From positions 124,001-188,000 of the forward strand of contig JAWZYV010011903.1 in NCBI GenBank assembly GCA_038373885.1: a DNA stretch of 64,000 nucleotides, in the 5' to 3' direction. Positions within the stretch are counted from its first letter, which is position 1, and every line of letters begins with the position of its first letter. The notes beneath the pieces were generated by a model. That model had not been told where the DNA came from and ran no database searches. It saw only the letters and a list, made by a program, of their open reading frames with translations. The stretch comes from Cheiracanthium punctorium (Eukaryota > Arthropoda > Arachnida > Araneae > Cheiracanthiidae). This document shows, piece by piece, positions 1 through 9,713 of this stretch. Both the position numbers and the translations under genes were made by a program.

Positions 1-1010
1 CGCGGCAAAGTGCAGGGAAAGGAGGGCGCGGGCACGTACCAGGAGAATGATGGATCCTGTCTACTGGCACCTTTCTTCGCTTTGCGATCGGTGAGTTGCT
101 GTTAGATCTTGTGTGGTAATTTTCAATTTCTCGTAACGTAAATAGATTTTATGCTATTATAGAATGACTTGCTTTAATGGGGAGAAAAATATGTGTCCTT
201 TACGCACGCACACACACAGGCGCGCAGCTTCAAGTGTTGATGATTCATCTAGTCTGTTAAATGTAAACAAAGATGAACGGGATTTGGTCTGCTTAATGAC
301 TGTTTCCCTCCCACCCTTCTCAAAGAACTGCAGATGTGTGAAGAAATGTTGGGTTGCGGTTTGCATAATAAATTGCTAGGCAAATCAACAGGCCGAGGAA
401 AGGCGGCAGTTGATCCAAAAATTGCGCAACTGCTCTATCCGTCCTTCCGTAGCCCGCTGAATTGCGGTGTAGGATGAGTTATTTCAATCGGAAACTATGT
501 ATAAAAAAACGTTAAGTAAAATTTTAAGATTATATTAGGTTGTAACGAAAGTTTCACGCCACCGCAAACATCGTCAGCACACAGTTCGCGTTGGCGTATT
601 TGCTCCTATTTTGTCAAACGATTTTTGGCATTTGAAAGAAAGAGGTTTACTTTATAACATTGTGTTGTGAAATCTGTAAAAAATATAGTTATCATTAAGT
701 ATAAGGTGTCCCAAATGAAACTATCACTCTAGAGGATTAGAACCATCATTTACTTCCATTTGTGTTGCAAAAAATCAGCTACATAATATCAACAAATTAT
801 GAGTACAGCTTTAAGTACTATTGTTGTATCATGTGACACTGTGCAGGTTTGGTACCGAAAGTTAAAAATCAGTTATCTAAGGAGTTAGAAGTTAGTTTTT
901 CAGGCAGATATGGCGGAAAACTTTCGTTACAACCTGATATAAGTTGCATATTTTCAGCCAATTTAGTTGCAGCAATCGTCATCCATCTGAAATAATTGTT
1001 GCTCGGCTCG
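1..1010. mobile_element. Interior of a pogo/Tigger-like element, cut by the window edge
   Basis: Bases 1-530 and about 940-1010 are a diverged copy of 60480-60990, in the same order and orientation. Shared landmarks are AGATCTTGTG, the CA-rich stretch, GTGTTGATGATTCAT and ATAATAAATTGCTAG. The 60 kb copy lies inside an element with CAGTCAACTCCC ends and TA duplications, so this is probably the interior of a relative whose left end lies outside the window. A separate element (533-939) interrupts it. No coding capacity seen here. Confidence 0.6.
533..939. mobile_element. Mariner-type MITE with TA duplication
   Basis: The ends are inverted repeats: TATTAGGTTGTAACGAAAG on the left, and the complement of TATCAGGTTGTAACGAAAG on the right, with further matching inward. 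TA dinucleotides flank both ends (531-532, 940-941). Removing the segment rejoins the homology to 60480-60990, which confirms the insertion. At 407 bp it is non-autonomous with no ORF. Confidence 0.75.
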
Positions 1011-1494
1011 ATAACATAGCTTTCGAATTTTTTAATGGATTACTTCATCTTTAACATACTGTATTATTCATTCATTCTTTTTTTTTTAATCAGATATATA
1101 TAATCGCGTGCATATTTTTAAAGTTTTTATTTAATAGAGTTTCAGTTAATATTAATTAACGTCATAATAGATGCTAAAATGCAGAAGGGCCTATGCTACA
1201 GCTTACATCGGAAGACTTCCGGAAATCGGTAAAGTTCGCAGCCGGTATCCCAAAATCCGGAATGGGTCCGGTCCCGAGCATTCCGGATTTTGGGTTCCCT
1301 ACTGTACTAATTATACTTAAATTTTGATGCAAAATAATAAACTAAACGCAGCTTGCTCTTGGCTTGTAATTTAAGGTCAGAAGACACGTTACTAATTTAA
1401 TACATCTACGAAACATTAACTGCTACACTTTTACGTTGAGTCGTAAAACGTAATGTCATTAAATTCTCATAAAATAACCTCTAATTATTACTAA
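1011..1494. other. Non-coding AT-rich segment
   Basis: No gene seen. About 1195-1304 resembles 41150-41230 and 58030-58112 (CCAAAATCCGGA-like text ending CTACTGTA). All three look like the ends of a pogo-type element adjoining TA, but I could not find the partner end here. Confidence 0.35.
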
Positions 1495-1960
1495 ATCTAT
1501 ATCGCATATATATATCCCCTACTTTTATTTCTATTTCTTCTTCATGATCCATAACTTTTGCCGGTAGTTTGACTTTAATAGATTTATTCAACCACTCTAA
1601 TTTAAATTTATTTTTTTCGCTCGCATCTACTGCGCAAGCTTTATGCTCATTGTTTAAATTAATATCCATATTTATAATGTTATCTTTGTTAACTAACAAA
1701 ATATCATCTTCACAAACTGATGACGCAATCTATATCGCATATATATATCCCCTACTTTTATTTCTATTTCTTCTTCATGATCCATAACTTTTGCCGGTAG
1801 TTTGACTTTAATAGATTTATGCAACCACTCGAATTTAAATTTATTTTTTTCGCTCGCATCTACTGCGCAAGCTTTATACTCATTGTTTAAATTAATATCC
1901 ATATTTATAATGTTATCTTGGTTAACTAACAAAATATCATCTTCACTAACTGATGACGCA
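1495..1960 (-). repeat. Direct tandem duplication, 233-bp unit, with degenerate ORF
   Basis: Units 1495-1727 and 1728-1960 differ at only a few positions. Each encodes on the minus strand a similar, unrecognised lysine/glutamate-rich peptide (one copy contains VKLPAKVMDHEEEIEIKVGD). Because 233 is not a multiple of three, reading changes frame at the junction and stops at 1693. The upstream copy extends to 2040 with a segment containing NCTAHALKRMWE. Probably a decayed coding fragment; no family assigned. Confidence 0.7.
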
Positions 1961-2042
1961 ATTTCCCACATGCGTTTCAGAGCGTGTGCGGTACAATTCC
2001 AAACACACGACAAATAAAAGTAGCAGTAGAAGTTGTTCACAT

Positions 2043-2187
2043 CAGGGGCGTAGCCAGGGGGGGGGGGGGGATATCAGGATATATCCCGCCCGAAATGTTT
2101 GGATTAGTGACGAAATTCCATCTATTTATACACATATAAGTTCATATCCCCCCCCCCCCCCGAAAAATTTTCCTGGCTACACGCCTG
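2043..2187. mobile_element. hAT-type MITE, family A copy 1
   Basis: Ends are CAGGGGCGTAGCCAGG and the complement of CAGGCGTGTAGCCAGG. The 8-bp flanks gttcacat (2035-2042) and gtacacat (2188-2195) match at 7 of 8. Long C/G runs sit just inside each end. It is the same family as 63519-63645, sharing the core 'TTTGGATTAGTGA'. No ORF; non-autonomous. Confidence 0.85.
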
Positions 2188-2195
2188 GTACACAT

Positions 2196-3699
2196 AACAG
2201 CCGTTATCAGTCATCCCGTAATTCAACTTCGGCAATTTCCCCGGTGCAATTTCAACAGTAAGGCGTGAACTACTTTCAACCTGCGCGATCGTCATTCGGC
2301 CGATTGGCACAAGTTATGCCTTTCTCCATTCCGCTGCACCAATAATTTAGGGTGATAGATGTTGGAATATGTGAAAATAAACTAAATATATTTTATCTGT
2401 TTAGCTAAATTATAGTATATTAAAACTTTATTTTCATTAAGTCTAAGTATTTTTTAAAAAACTTAAAGTTCCCTTAACCCTAAAGTAAAATATCTAAAGT
2501 TTCCCTTCCCCCAATAAGTTTTCCAACCATCCTCACCAAAGTCCTAACAATGCTTTTGTGGTATGTTGTGGAATATAACAGACTTAATTTTATTATGCAT
2601 ATGCTTGTTTTCTTTTATATACAAAAGTTCTAAAATAACATTTACCTTTTAAAATAGTCTTGAAAAATGTTTAACTTATTTAAAACAGCATTTAAATTAA
2701 AGGCAGTAGTATTTAAAGTAAAAGATAAACTACTTCTAAGTTACTCTTAATCATTATATTAAATTACAATAGTCTTAAATTATCATACTAAAATAACTTG
2801 CTTCACCATCTGACATACTGTAGATGTAAACAAACCATTAGTTGCCACTTAATAATAACTAAATGTTAATAAAATTATTCCATTGGCTGAAAGCTGTGAC
2901 ATCATCTTTGATGTGTCACCTCATCTAAATAAAACCAGAAATGACTTTTTCTTTCCAGGTTTGGAAAGTATGCAAATTTGAGCTTGTGAAGCATGGGCAG
3001 GGTAGTATAAAAGGAGTGTTAGTTTTGGTTGTCTTGCAGTGCAGTGCAGTACAGTACAGTTCTGAACCCAGTGCAGATGTGTTGTGGTAGGCCTGAAAAA
3101 GGCAAATGAAAGGCTGGGCCTTGTTATGTTTTTTTTTGTGGAAGCTCTTGTGATGACCTGTTTTTTGAGACTGGTAGAAGCCATTTTTAGTGACCAGTAA
3201 ATGGTGAGCTGTGCAAGTAAAATAGAAGTTTTTTTTCTCTTTCTGGCTGCCCTGCTCATGCTGGTAAATTTTGAAACAAATGTTTTTCTTGTATTTCTGT
3301 CTTATGACTGGATGAACTTTTTGTTCTTCATAAATAAACTGTTTGTCATTCAAGAACTTGTCTTCATTTTTGATCCACGCAATACCTCCGATTCAAAATT
3401 GACATAAAAATTTATAGTAAAAATTAAATGGAAGCTAAATTTGAAAGTACCAGGCTCTGCTACCCCCAACAATAGATACGATGTGTAGGCTTAGGAACGC
3501 ATCTCTGTTTACAGCATGGTTTACTGTGAAGGAGAAAAAATGGTGTTCGTTCGCTCCGCTGCCCCCCCCCCCCCCCCACACACACACACATTTTTCGGTC
3601 GCGATTTCTCGACGGTTTTGCATCGATCTCAGAAACAGCCTCAAAGACATTGAAAAAAGCGGAAACTCTTTTATGCCTGCATTTAAAGGATGTAACATT
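2196..3699. other. Intron sequence; possible solo LTR near 2890-3410
   Basis: No gene recognised. A less AT-rich island has TATAAAAGG near 3006 and AATAAA near 3331, an arrangement seen in retrotransposon LTRs. I could not define TG/CA ends or a target duplication, and no primer-binding site is evident. Overlapping ORFs on both strands here have no recognisable protein content. Confidence 0.25.
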
Positions 3700-3794
3700 A
3701 CTTGGGGGGGGGGGGGGGTATATCCCGATATCCCCCCCCCCCCTGGCTACGCCCCTGATGTGAACAACTTCTACTGCTACTTTTATTTGTCGTG
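3700..3794. repeat. Inverted partial copy of 2006-2100 (hAT MITE plus its flank)
   Basis: The right end CCTGGCTACGCCCCTG followed by the complement of the flank at 2006-2042 (GTGAACAACTTCTACTGC) mirrors the junction at 2042/2043. The host flank is therefore duplicated along with the transposon end, so this is a segmental inverted duplication or an insertion in a second copy of a repeat. The other end of the MITE is missing. Confidence 0.7.
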
Positions 3795-4133
3795 CTTTAA
3801 TAATGGTTTTAACTTTCATGTCAAAAGTTTGACCGAACACTAGGCTAGGGTTCCCCCTCATTTGTTCATATAAAAAATAAGGCCTCTTAAGGCTACTTTT
3901 AAAGATGTCCGAAGGATTAGAGCATTTCAGTTCTTACGCATGGAAAATTTTTTTTAATCAAAATGTCTACAACCTTAAAATAAATACATACAATATACAT
4001 ACTTATTTTTATAGAATTTTCTAGGATAAAAAACAGGTACTTTTACGACTTTTCTTGAAAACAATACGACCTTTAAGGGATTAAAGTGTATTTGAGTTAA
4101 AAAAATTATTGTGTTTTAATTAGTTATGCTATA

Positions 4134-6308
4134 CAGGGTGAGTAGTCAAATTTCATTCTAAAAATCAAGCACTTTTAAAGCACACTTTTAAGAAAAATCA
4201 AGCACGTCATCATCAATTTTTTTTAAGTATTACATGCAACAGATCAATAGCATAGCCAGGAATAATTTTCAGGGGCTGGCTGAGAACTCAAATATAAGAA
4301 TGCAGTATAGCTTATAAAAATCAATAACATATATATATATATTTTTCTTTTTTTTTTTTTTTGAGAGGGGTTGGTTGCACCCCCCCTTTCCCCCAATTTC
4401 GGCCTAAAAAAGTTTGCATATTAAAATGAGTAAGAAAAGGAAGAAAAATTTTAAAAATCATAAACTGATTAAAATCTTTGAAGTTTGAAAAACACACTAT
4501 AGAAAAAAAAAATTGTCTTGGGTCTTCAATTGAACCTCAAATTCCTGAAATCATGGGGAACTTTCAAATACACTATCATAGGAATTTCAAAAAGCTTTTG
4601 AAATTATTCACGAATATGTAATTTTCTCCAAATCCTATGTTCACTCATTTCGGGAATGGCTGCAGCCCATCAGCAACACTCTTGCTACACCCCTGCAACA
4701 GATGAAAACAATTTAAGCTTACTTCGGGGATGCTACAGCTGAAACCCCAGTTTGTCTCAGCATCGTCTCAATCAAAATCTCTTGTCTCAGCTTGTCTCAA
4801 AATTCCTTTTTGTCTTGGTATGCTAACTAAAATTAGTTTTTTTCTTTCAAGTTTGTCTCTCTCAACTAATTTTATTTATTTATCTCAGTTTATCTCTAGA
4901 AGAAAATTTTTAAATCTGTTTCCCCCTGTAGCTTCTCCAAGCTCTTTTGCAATGGCCTGAATTTTTTGGGTGGCCACCTCATTTTTTAGTAGAACAAGAC
5001 TAAAATCATAACAATTGCAACTGCATTTTACACATGTTTGGTTTCTATGAAAATATTATTAAGATGCCGAATTTAAAAAGTCTTGCGTAAAATCTGTGAA
5101 AAAAAAAGGGGGGAATTTCACGTAAAATCCTAAAAGTATGTGGGAAAAGCGTAAAAAAAAAACGGCAGTTTTGCATAAAATCGGTGAAAAAGTGCAACCT
5201 TCAAACTGAAAGCACATAAATTGGCAAGTATGAATAGGTAAATTTCAAAATTACTACCGTAATTTATGGAAGAAACGCAGAGTCCACAATCTCTCCCTAC
5301 CTCTGGGGGGAAAAAAAAAAAAAAGCATCGCACTGAGATATATTTCGGGGTGGGTGGGTGTATAAATGGTAAAAATATCTCCTTTTATTCCCCTTCCCAT
5401 ATAATGTTTTAAAGTATTTACCACTATTTTACGAAGCTTACGATTTCCATTTTCTAATTAATCAGTGTCCGATTTCATATAAAACATATCAATTTTTATA
5501 TTCACAAAGGCGAATTTCTAGAAATAAATAAATAACTTCTAAAAAACTTCTTGCATTCTCTAAAAGTTCAGAAGCGAGCCGATGAGAAGGCTCCAGTCAA
5601 AAGTAAACAATTTTTTTTTCGTGGATGGCCAGCTGTTGATCACGTAGTGAGCATGCTTCAGCATATTGTTTGTTTTAAGCTTTGAATGTTGTGGGACAAC
5701 TCAATGTTTCTATTCATTTACTTTTGATATTTATAACATAGGGATTTATTTTAAAAGTACTCAGCGTTTCTCGAGCTTGCCAGTTACTTGTAGTTGACTT
5801 TCTACCATAACAATAGCATAAGGCATAAGTGTTTATTCGGTACAGTGCTCCTTCACAAGGCGAAAAAACATAAATAACTTATAGATGAACTTTTTTTGGG
5901 GGGGGGGGGGGGTAAAATGATTAAACTCGCATCAGGCGCAACAGACTAGTTTTGGTTGATATTCAGTATTTTAAGAACAATTAAGCCCGGACTGGCTCTT
6001 ATGGCTGCAAGTGTGAGTCAGCATTCCTATTGTCATGGTCAACAGGGAACTACCTGCACCTGCTTTTAGGCACGCTCTTCCGGTTTCAAGATGAATAAGC
6101 AATGGGATGGGAGGAAAAAAGTTGTTTTCGTTATCCGCGTAGTGTTTATAAAGGTTTCTGCCGGAAGCTCAGAAAAAATAAGCACTTCTTCGCAAATTCA
6201 AGCACCTTAAGGGAATTTATGTAAAAAATAAGCACTTTCAAGAGTGCTTGAAAACAATTTTTAAAATCAAGCACCTTTTAAGCACTTTTCAAGGCGCTAC
6301 GCACCCTG
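4134..6308. mobile_element. Non-autonomous transposon, CAGGG ends, 5-bp TSD
   Basis: The left end CAGGGTGAGTAG and right end CTACGCACCCTG are inverted repeats. They are flanked by ctata at 4129-4133 and 6309-6313. Subterminal motifs of the type 'ATCAAGCACTTTT' recur near both ends in inverted orientation. It shares the CAGGG terminus and 5-bp duplication with 9813-10322 and 31237-32271. It contains the hAT MITE 4245-4695. No transposase recognised. Confidence 0.65.
4245..4695. mobile_element. hAT-type MITE, family B
   Basis: Perfect 8-bp duplications caacagat flank it (4237-4244 and 4696-4703). Ends are CAATAGCATAGCCAGG and the complement of CAGGGGTGTAGCAAG. The body resembles the outer ends of the nested element at 57828-61854 (for example 'CAGGGGCTGGCTGAGAAC' against 'CAGGGATGGCAGAGAAC'). 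451 bp, no ORF. Confidence 0.75.
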
Positions 6309-7730
6309 CTATATATTTATCTCATATCACTCCTTTCCCCTTGCACTTTTCTTGCCTCTGATCATATTTTCCTTCCCCCCCAATTATGGCGAAATATGAA
6401 AGTGCAGCGCAGAGAAAGAAAATATCTCCCCTGCCCCTTTTTCTACCTCTCTACAAGACAGTGGCATGCAAACAATGTGCCTAGCTTACTACGAGATCTC
6501 CCCCCCCCCCCCCAACTGCTGGTATAAAAAGAAAAAAATTCCTCAAAAATCACAAAAAGTGAAGATAAAAATGATAATTTAAGGCTTTTACAACTTTTTA
6601 AGGCTTTTAGGGTAAAAATAAGGCCTTTTTAAGGGCTCATTATTATATTTTAAATATTTTTTGTATTTAAATTTATGTACATAAAGGAAAATCAATTTTA
6701 CTCGAACATTTAATACTGAGAATTATGCATTTTATTTTTTTAATACAAATGAAATCTTTATTATCAAAAGAAAAGTTATTTAATGAGTTCTGAAAGGTTT
6801 AATAAGTTTCAAAGTAAACATTTTTTTTTCTCTGTCAGAGACTATACTGAATATTTTATATCGAAATTTAATTTTATAGTAAAATGAACTGTGAAAATTG
6901 GCCTATATTGTTTAAAGCTTTTGAAATGTGATTTAATACATATTTTTAGTACTGTTCCTTAAAAAAACAAACAGGTCTTTAGACAAAGAGTAGAATCCAA
7001 GAATACAAATAAAACCTCACTTCACAGGGTAGCCATATAACCTCCGATTGAATACTGCCTTACTTTTCCTGGTTGTACAAAATCTTCGATAAAATTTCAA
7101 ACTATATTGCTACAATGAACATATAATATTCAAGTGTCATATCAACAGAGGCCGCCATTAATTCATGCACATTAATGTCAAATCGTGTTTTGACAAGACT
7201 TATGGTAAATGGAGAATTACTTCTAAATTGACTTAATTTTCTAGGTTTCAAAACAGATCATATTCTTTATGCCTTCCTCTGGGTTAAAATAAAATATTCC
7301 TTGACAAGATTAGGTTTCCCCACATTTTGCAAGAACAAGCCTGACTACAGTAGCATCTTAAATCACTGTCATCTATCAGCGTTATTTTTTAAATCTGAGC
7401 CAAAATGTATGCTAGGTTTTAAGGAACATGCTTTATAATAACAGCTTTTCACAGTTCTATTGCATTTTAGCGAGAATATTTTAGCCAAACATTGATTTGA
7501 ATGAAGTTATTACAACATAAAAACAATAGAAATTCAAATTTGTGAAGGACTGACAGCTGACCCAATAAAAGAGTTTACAACAATTAATGCCGATTTCCAA
7601 TATTTGTTAGAAATTATGCAGCTACTTTAGAGCCTCCAGACAAACCCCATTGGGCCAGTCAAGATATTAAACACATTATTATGCTCAGAGCTAATTGCAT
7701 GAGTTTTTGAGCACTATTTGCATATTTATA
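6309..7730. other. AT-rich intronic sequence
   Basis: Probably part of the mask intron following exon 6. No exon-like ankyrin sequence is visible on the minus strand. Runs of C and A occur. Repeated 'AAGGCTTTT' text near 6575-6640 resembles 3880 and 18090. Nothing else supported. Confidence 0.4.
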
Positions 7731-8369
7731 TATAGGGTGTCTCAAAAAGGTGGCATCAGTTTAAATCTTTAAGTGGGAGGAGTATATTTTTAAAATGTTC
7801 AAAATAAGATTGGAAAAAAGGCTATGTTAAGAAACAATCCTATCGTTAAATTTCAAAAATTACGCTTTTAAATTTATAAACAATCCCTGTACGAAAAAAA
7901 AAAAAAAACAATTAGTAGAATGTTATTCATGTGCTAATTAGGTGATGTACAAATTATCAGTCTTTCATCGTAAAATGTCTGATCTCATGACAAAACGGTC
8001 AGAGGCTACTCATAATTTGAGTGTAAATGTTTATTGCCAGAGGGTAAAAAATTATTTTCTTTCGTAATATCTGTATGACCCCTGAACACAACCATCTGAC
8101 ATTACTTTTCCTTTCAAAAGCTATTAAAAAGTGGTTTAAGTCGGAATATATTTATCTTCATATCTGACACTTCTTAGGATGTAACTTTCAAATTTTTATA
8201 CATCACTCACTTCATTAGTGCATGAGGCACATTTTACTAAGAGATTTTATTTTACTTTAATTTTTTTGTACAGAAGTACATTTACAAATTAAAAGAGTAA
8301 CTTTTTGAAAATAGGAAATTTTTCTTTGTCTTTTCTCAAACCTTATTTTGAACAGTTAAAATTTTTTAT

Positions 8370-9086
8370 TTGGGAATACCTTATTCCCCCGTAGACGATA
8401 TATATTTCGATATATATCTCGTGGTTATCTATCGTGGTTATCGAAAATTTCCCGCCAACTACCCTCGGAAAATTTTCGATAAAGTTTTCAAAGCAAGGCA
8501 ACGTAAATTAAATATTATAGACAACCGTCAAAAAGAGAAACCACGTTTTACTACCGCTATCCCCTTTAGCCGAGGGATAGCCAATAAACTTTCTAATATC
8601 GCCATTAAAAAGAACTTCCGTATTCCAATTAAACCTAATAAAACAATCTTTCAGCGCATTAGATCGGAAAAAGACCCAATCAACCCCATCGAAACCGCAG
8701 AGATCTATAAAATTAATTTTTTGTCAAACGATACTAATAAAGAAAATTGCTACATCGGCGTTACAAAGAGGAAAATTAAAGAGCGAAAAAACGAACACTT
8801 TCAAGACATTAACCTCCAGAAACAAAGTACCGCTCTGGCCTGTTTTGCTTTGGAAGAGCCCATTACCATTGATTTTAAAAATATTAAAAAAATAGCCAAC
8901 TTTAAAAATAGTATATATGCCTACATTCGTGAGAGCTTGGAAATAATGACGACAGATGGCAGCATCAACGATGCGCTTCATACAATCGACCGATCATGGG
9001 ATGACGTCATTCATAGAAAGTTCCGGAAGAAGAGAGAAGAGATAGAAGAGGAAGCCGCCATTAGTGTGAGATCCAGAAACGACTGA
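8370..9086 (+). pseudogene. Penelope-like element ORF remnant, GIY-YIG endonuclease
   Basis: The 238-codon open frame is the C-terminal part of a Penelope-like protein. Residues 66-105 (PFSRGIANKLSNI...PIKPNKTIF) match the linker that in this family follows reverse transcriptase. Residues 111-143 carry the endonuclease core: EIYKI at 111-115, CYIG at 127-130 and KRKIKERKNEH at 133-143. RESLEI at 187-192 supplies the expected glutamate region. In intact elements this nicking enzyme acts with reverse transcriptase during target-primed insertion. The reverse transcriptase is missing and the apparent ATG lies in the terminal repeat, so the start is not biological. The frame itself is uninterrupted, suggesting a fairly recent insertion. 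Its TGA stop (9084-9086) lies inside the ribozyme-like motif. Confidence 0.75.
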
Positions 9087-9124
9087 TGATGGTTATGTGT
9101 TTAAGTGTAACCGAAATATATATC
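9071..9124 (+). ncRNA. Hammerhead-ribozyme-like motif in Penelope-like element, copy 1
   Basis: CTGATGA (9083-9089) is followed by a helix GGTTA/TAACC and then GAAA (9113-9116), the spacing of a hammerhead core. A short ATA/TAT stem III could follow, with C9124 in the cleavage position. One extra base precedes stem II and stem I is poor in this copy. Hammerheads are known in Penelope-like elements; activity of this one is unproven. Confidence 0.4.
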
Positions 9125-9380
9125 ATCTACGGGGGAATAAGGTAATCCCAAATAAAAAATTTTAACTGATTAATCTGCCGTATTAAATAATGTTTAAGTT
9201 TTTCTTATTTTGAACATTTTTTCAATTTACATGGCTCACTTTTCTCTAATAGATAAAGAATTAAAGCCTGTTACCACCTTTCTGGGACAACCTGTATATT
9301 TGCATACTAATTCAAAATCATAGCAGAGCAGCATGTCATTTCCAAAAGCACAGATAAATAGATCATGTAGATGTATATAC

Positions 9381-9713
9381 CTTTGTAACACGCCAAAGTA
9401 AGAGCACTTTCTTTAAACTCGTTAGAATGGGTATTTATGCTGGCCCCTCTCTCTACAAGGAGCTTCGCCACTCCCACATGGCCAGCACTGGCTGCTTCCA
9501 TAAGCGGTGTATGACCGTTTTCATTATGGTCTTCCACCCTGGCCCCATTATCCAGGAGAACCGTAACTATCTCCTCATGACCGGCAGCACACGCAAACAT
9601 TAACGGCGTGTTGCCTTCAGGACAAACAATGGAAGGGAGGGCGCCATGCATCTCTTGCTGGGCTTTCATATTCATCTCCTGATTTTTTACTTTAGCACCT
9701 TTTATCTTTTTCT
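9381..9713 (-). CDS. mask: mask exon 6, ankyrin repeats with an unusual insertion (residues 268-378)
   Basis: Phase 1 to phase 1, 333 nt. After the splice it reads EKKIKGAKVKNQEMNMKA and on to PSIVCPEG, about 30 residues absent from human ANKHD1 (NSQSATGNTALTYAC) and, as I recall it, from Drosophila Mask. Canonical repeats resume with GNTPLMFACAAGHEEIV, NENGHTPLMEAASAGHVGV and SNEFKESALTLACYKG. Donor AAAG|GTATAT. The extra segment is lysine/glutamine-rich, between two ankyrin helices. Confidence 0.92.

Larger units (their letters stand above)
8354..9203 (+). mobile_element. 5'-truncated Penelope-like element
   Basis: A 12-bp duplication, cttattttgaac, flanks the insertion (8342-8353 and 9204-9215). 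The unit starts with AGTTAAAATTTTTTATTTGG, whose complement returns near the right end (9133-9168), giving inverted terminal segments. Between them lies the end of an ORF with a GIY-YIG domain, which together with reverse transcriptase is the hallmark of Penelope-like retroelements. The reverse transcriptase is absent. Related copies lie at 21461-21970. Confidence 0.8.
7733..9294. mobile_element. Tc1/mariner-like element, TIR 'AGGGTGTCCCAAAA', interrupted
   Basis: Left end TAGGGTGTCTCAAAAAGGTG; right end CACCTTTCTGGGACAACCTG followed by TA. It is the same family as the uninterrupted 547-bp copy at 54679-55225: both contain 'TATTTTGAACATTTTTT', 'TGTTAAGAAA' and 'TAAAGAATTAAAG'-like text in the same order. 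The Penelope-like insertion at 8354-9203 splits this copy. Confidence 0.65.

Noticed and set aside
2921..3353. Overlapping 112- and 142-codon frames on the minus strand
   Set aside because: Two frames over the same bases with no family resemblance; the region looks more like an LTR-type regulatory stretch than a gene.
3460..3861. 120-133-codon frames on both strands
   Set aside because: They run through poly-C/poly-G tracts and a MITE terminus, giving runs of proline or glycine; not coding.
1..9380. Further mask exons left of exon 6
   Set aside because: No minus-strand match to the next expected ankyrin segment (GHLDMVRFLL type) could be seen; the following exon is presumably beyond base 1.
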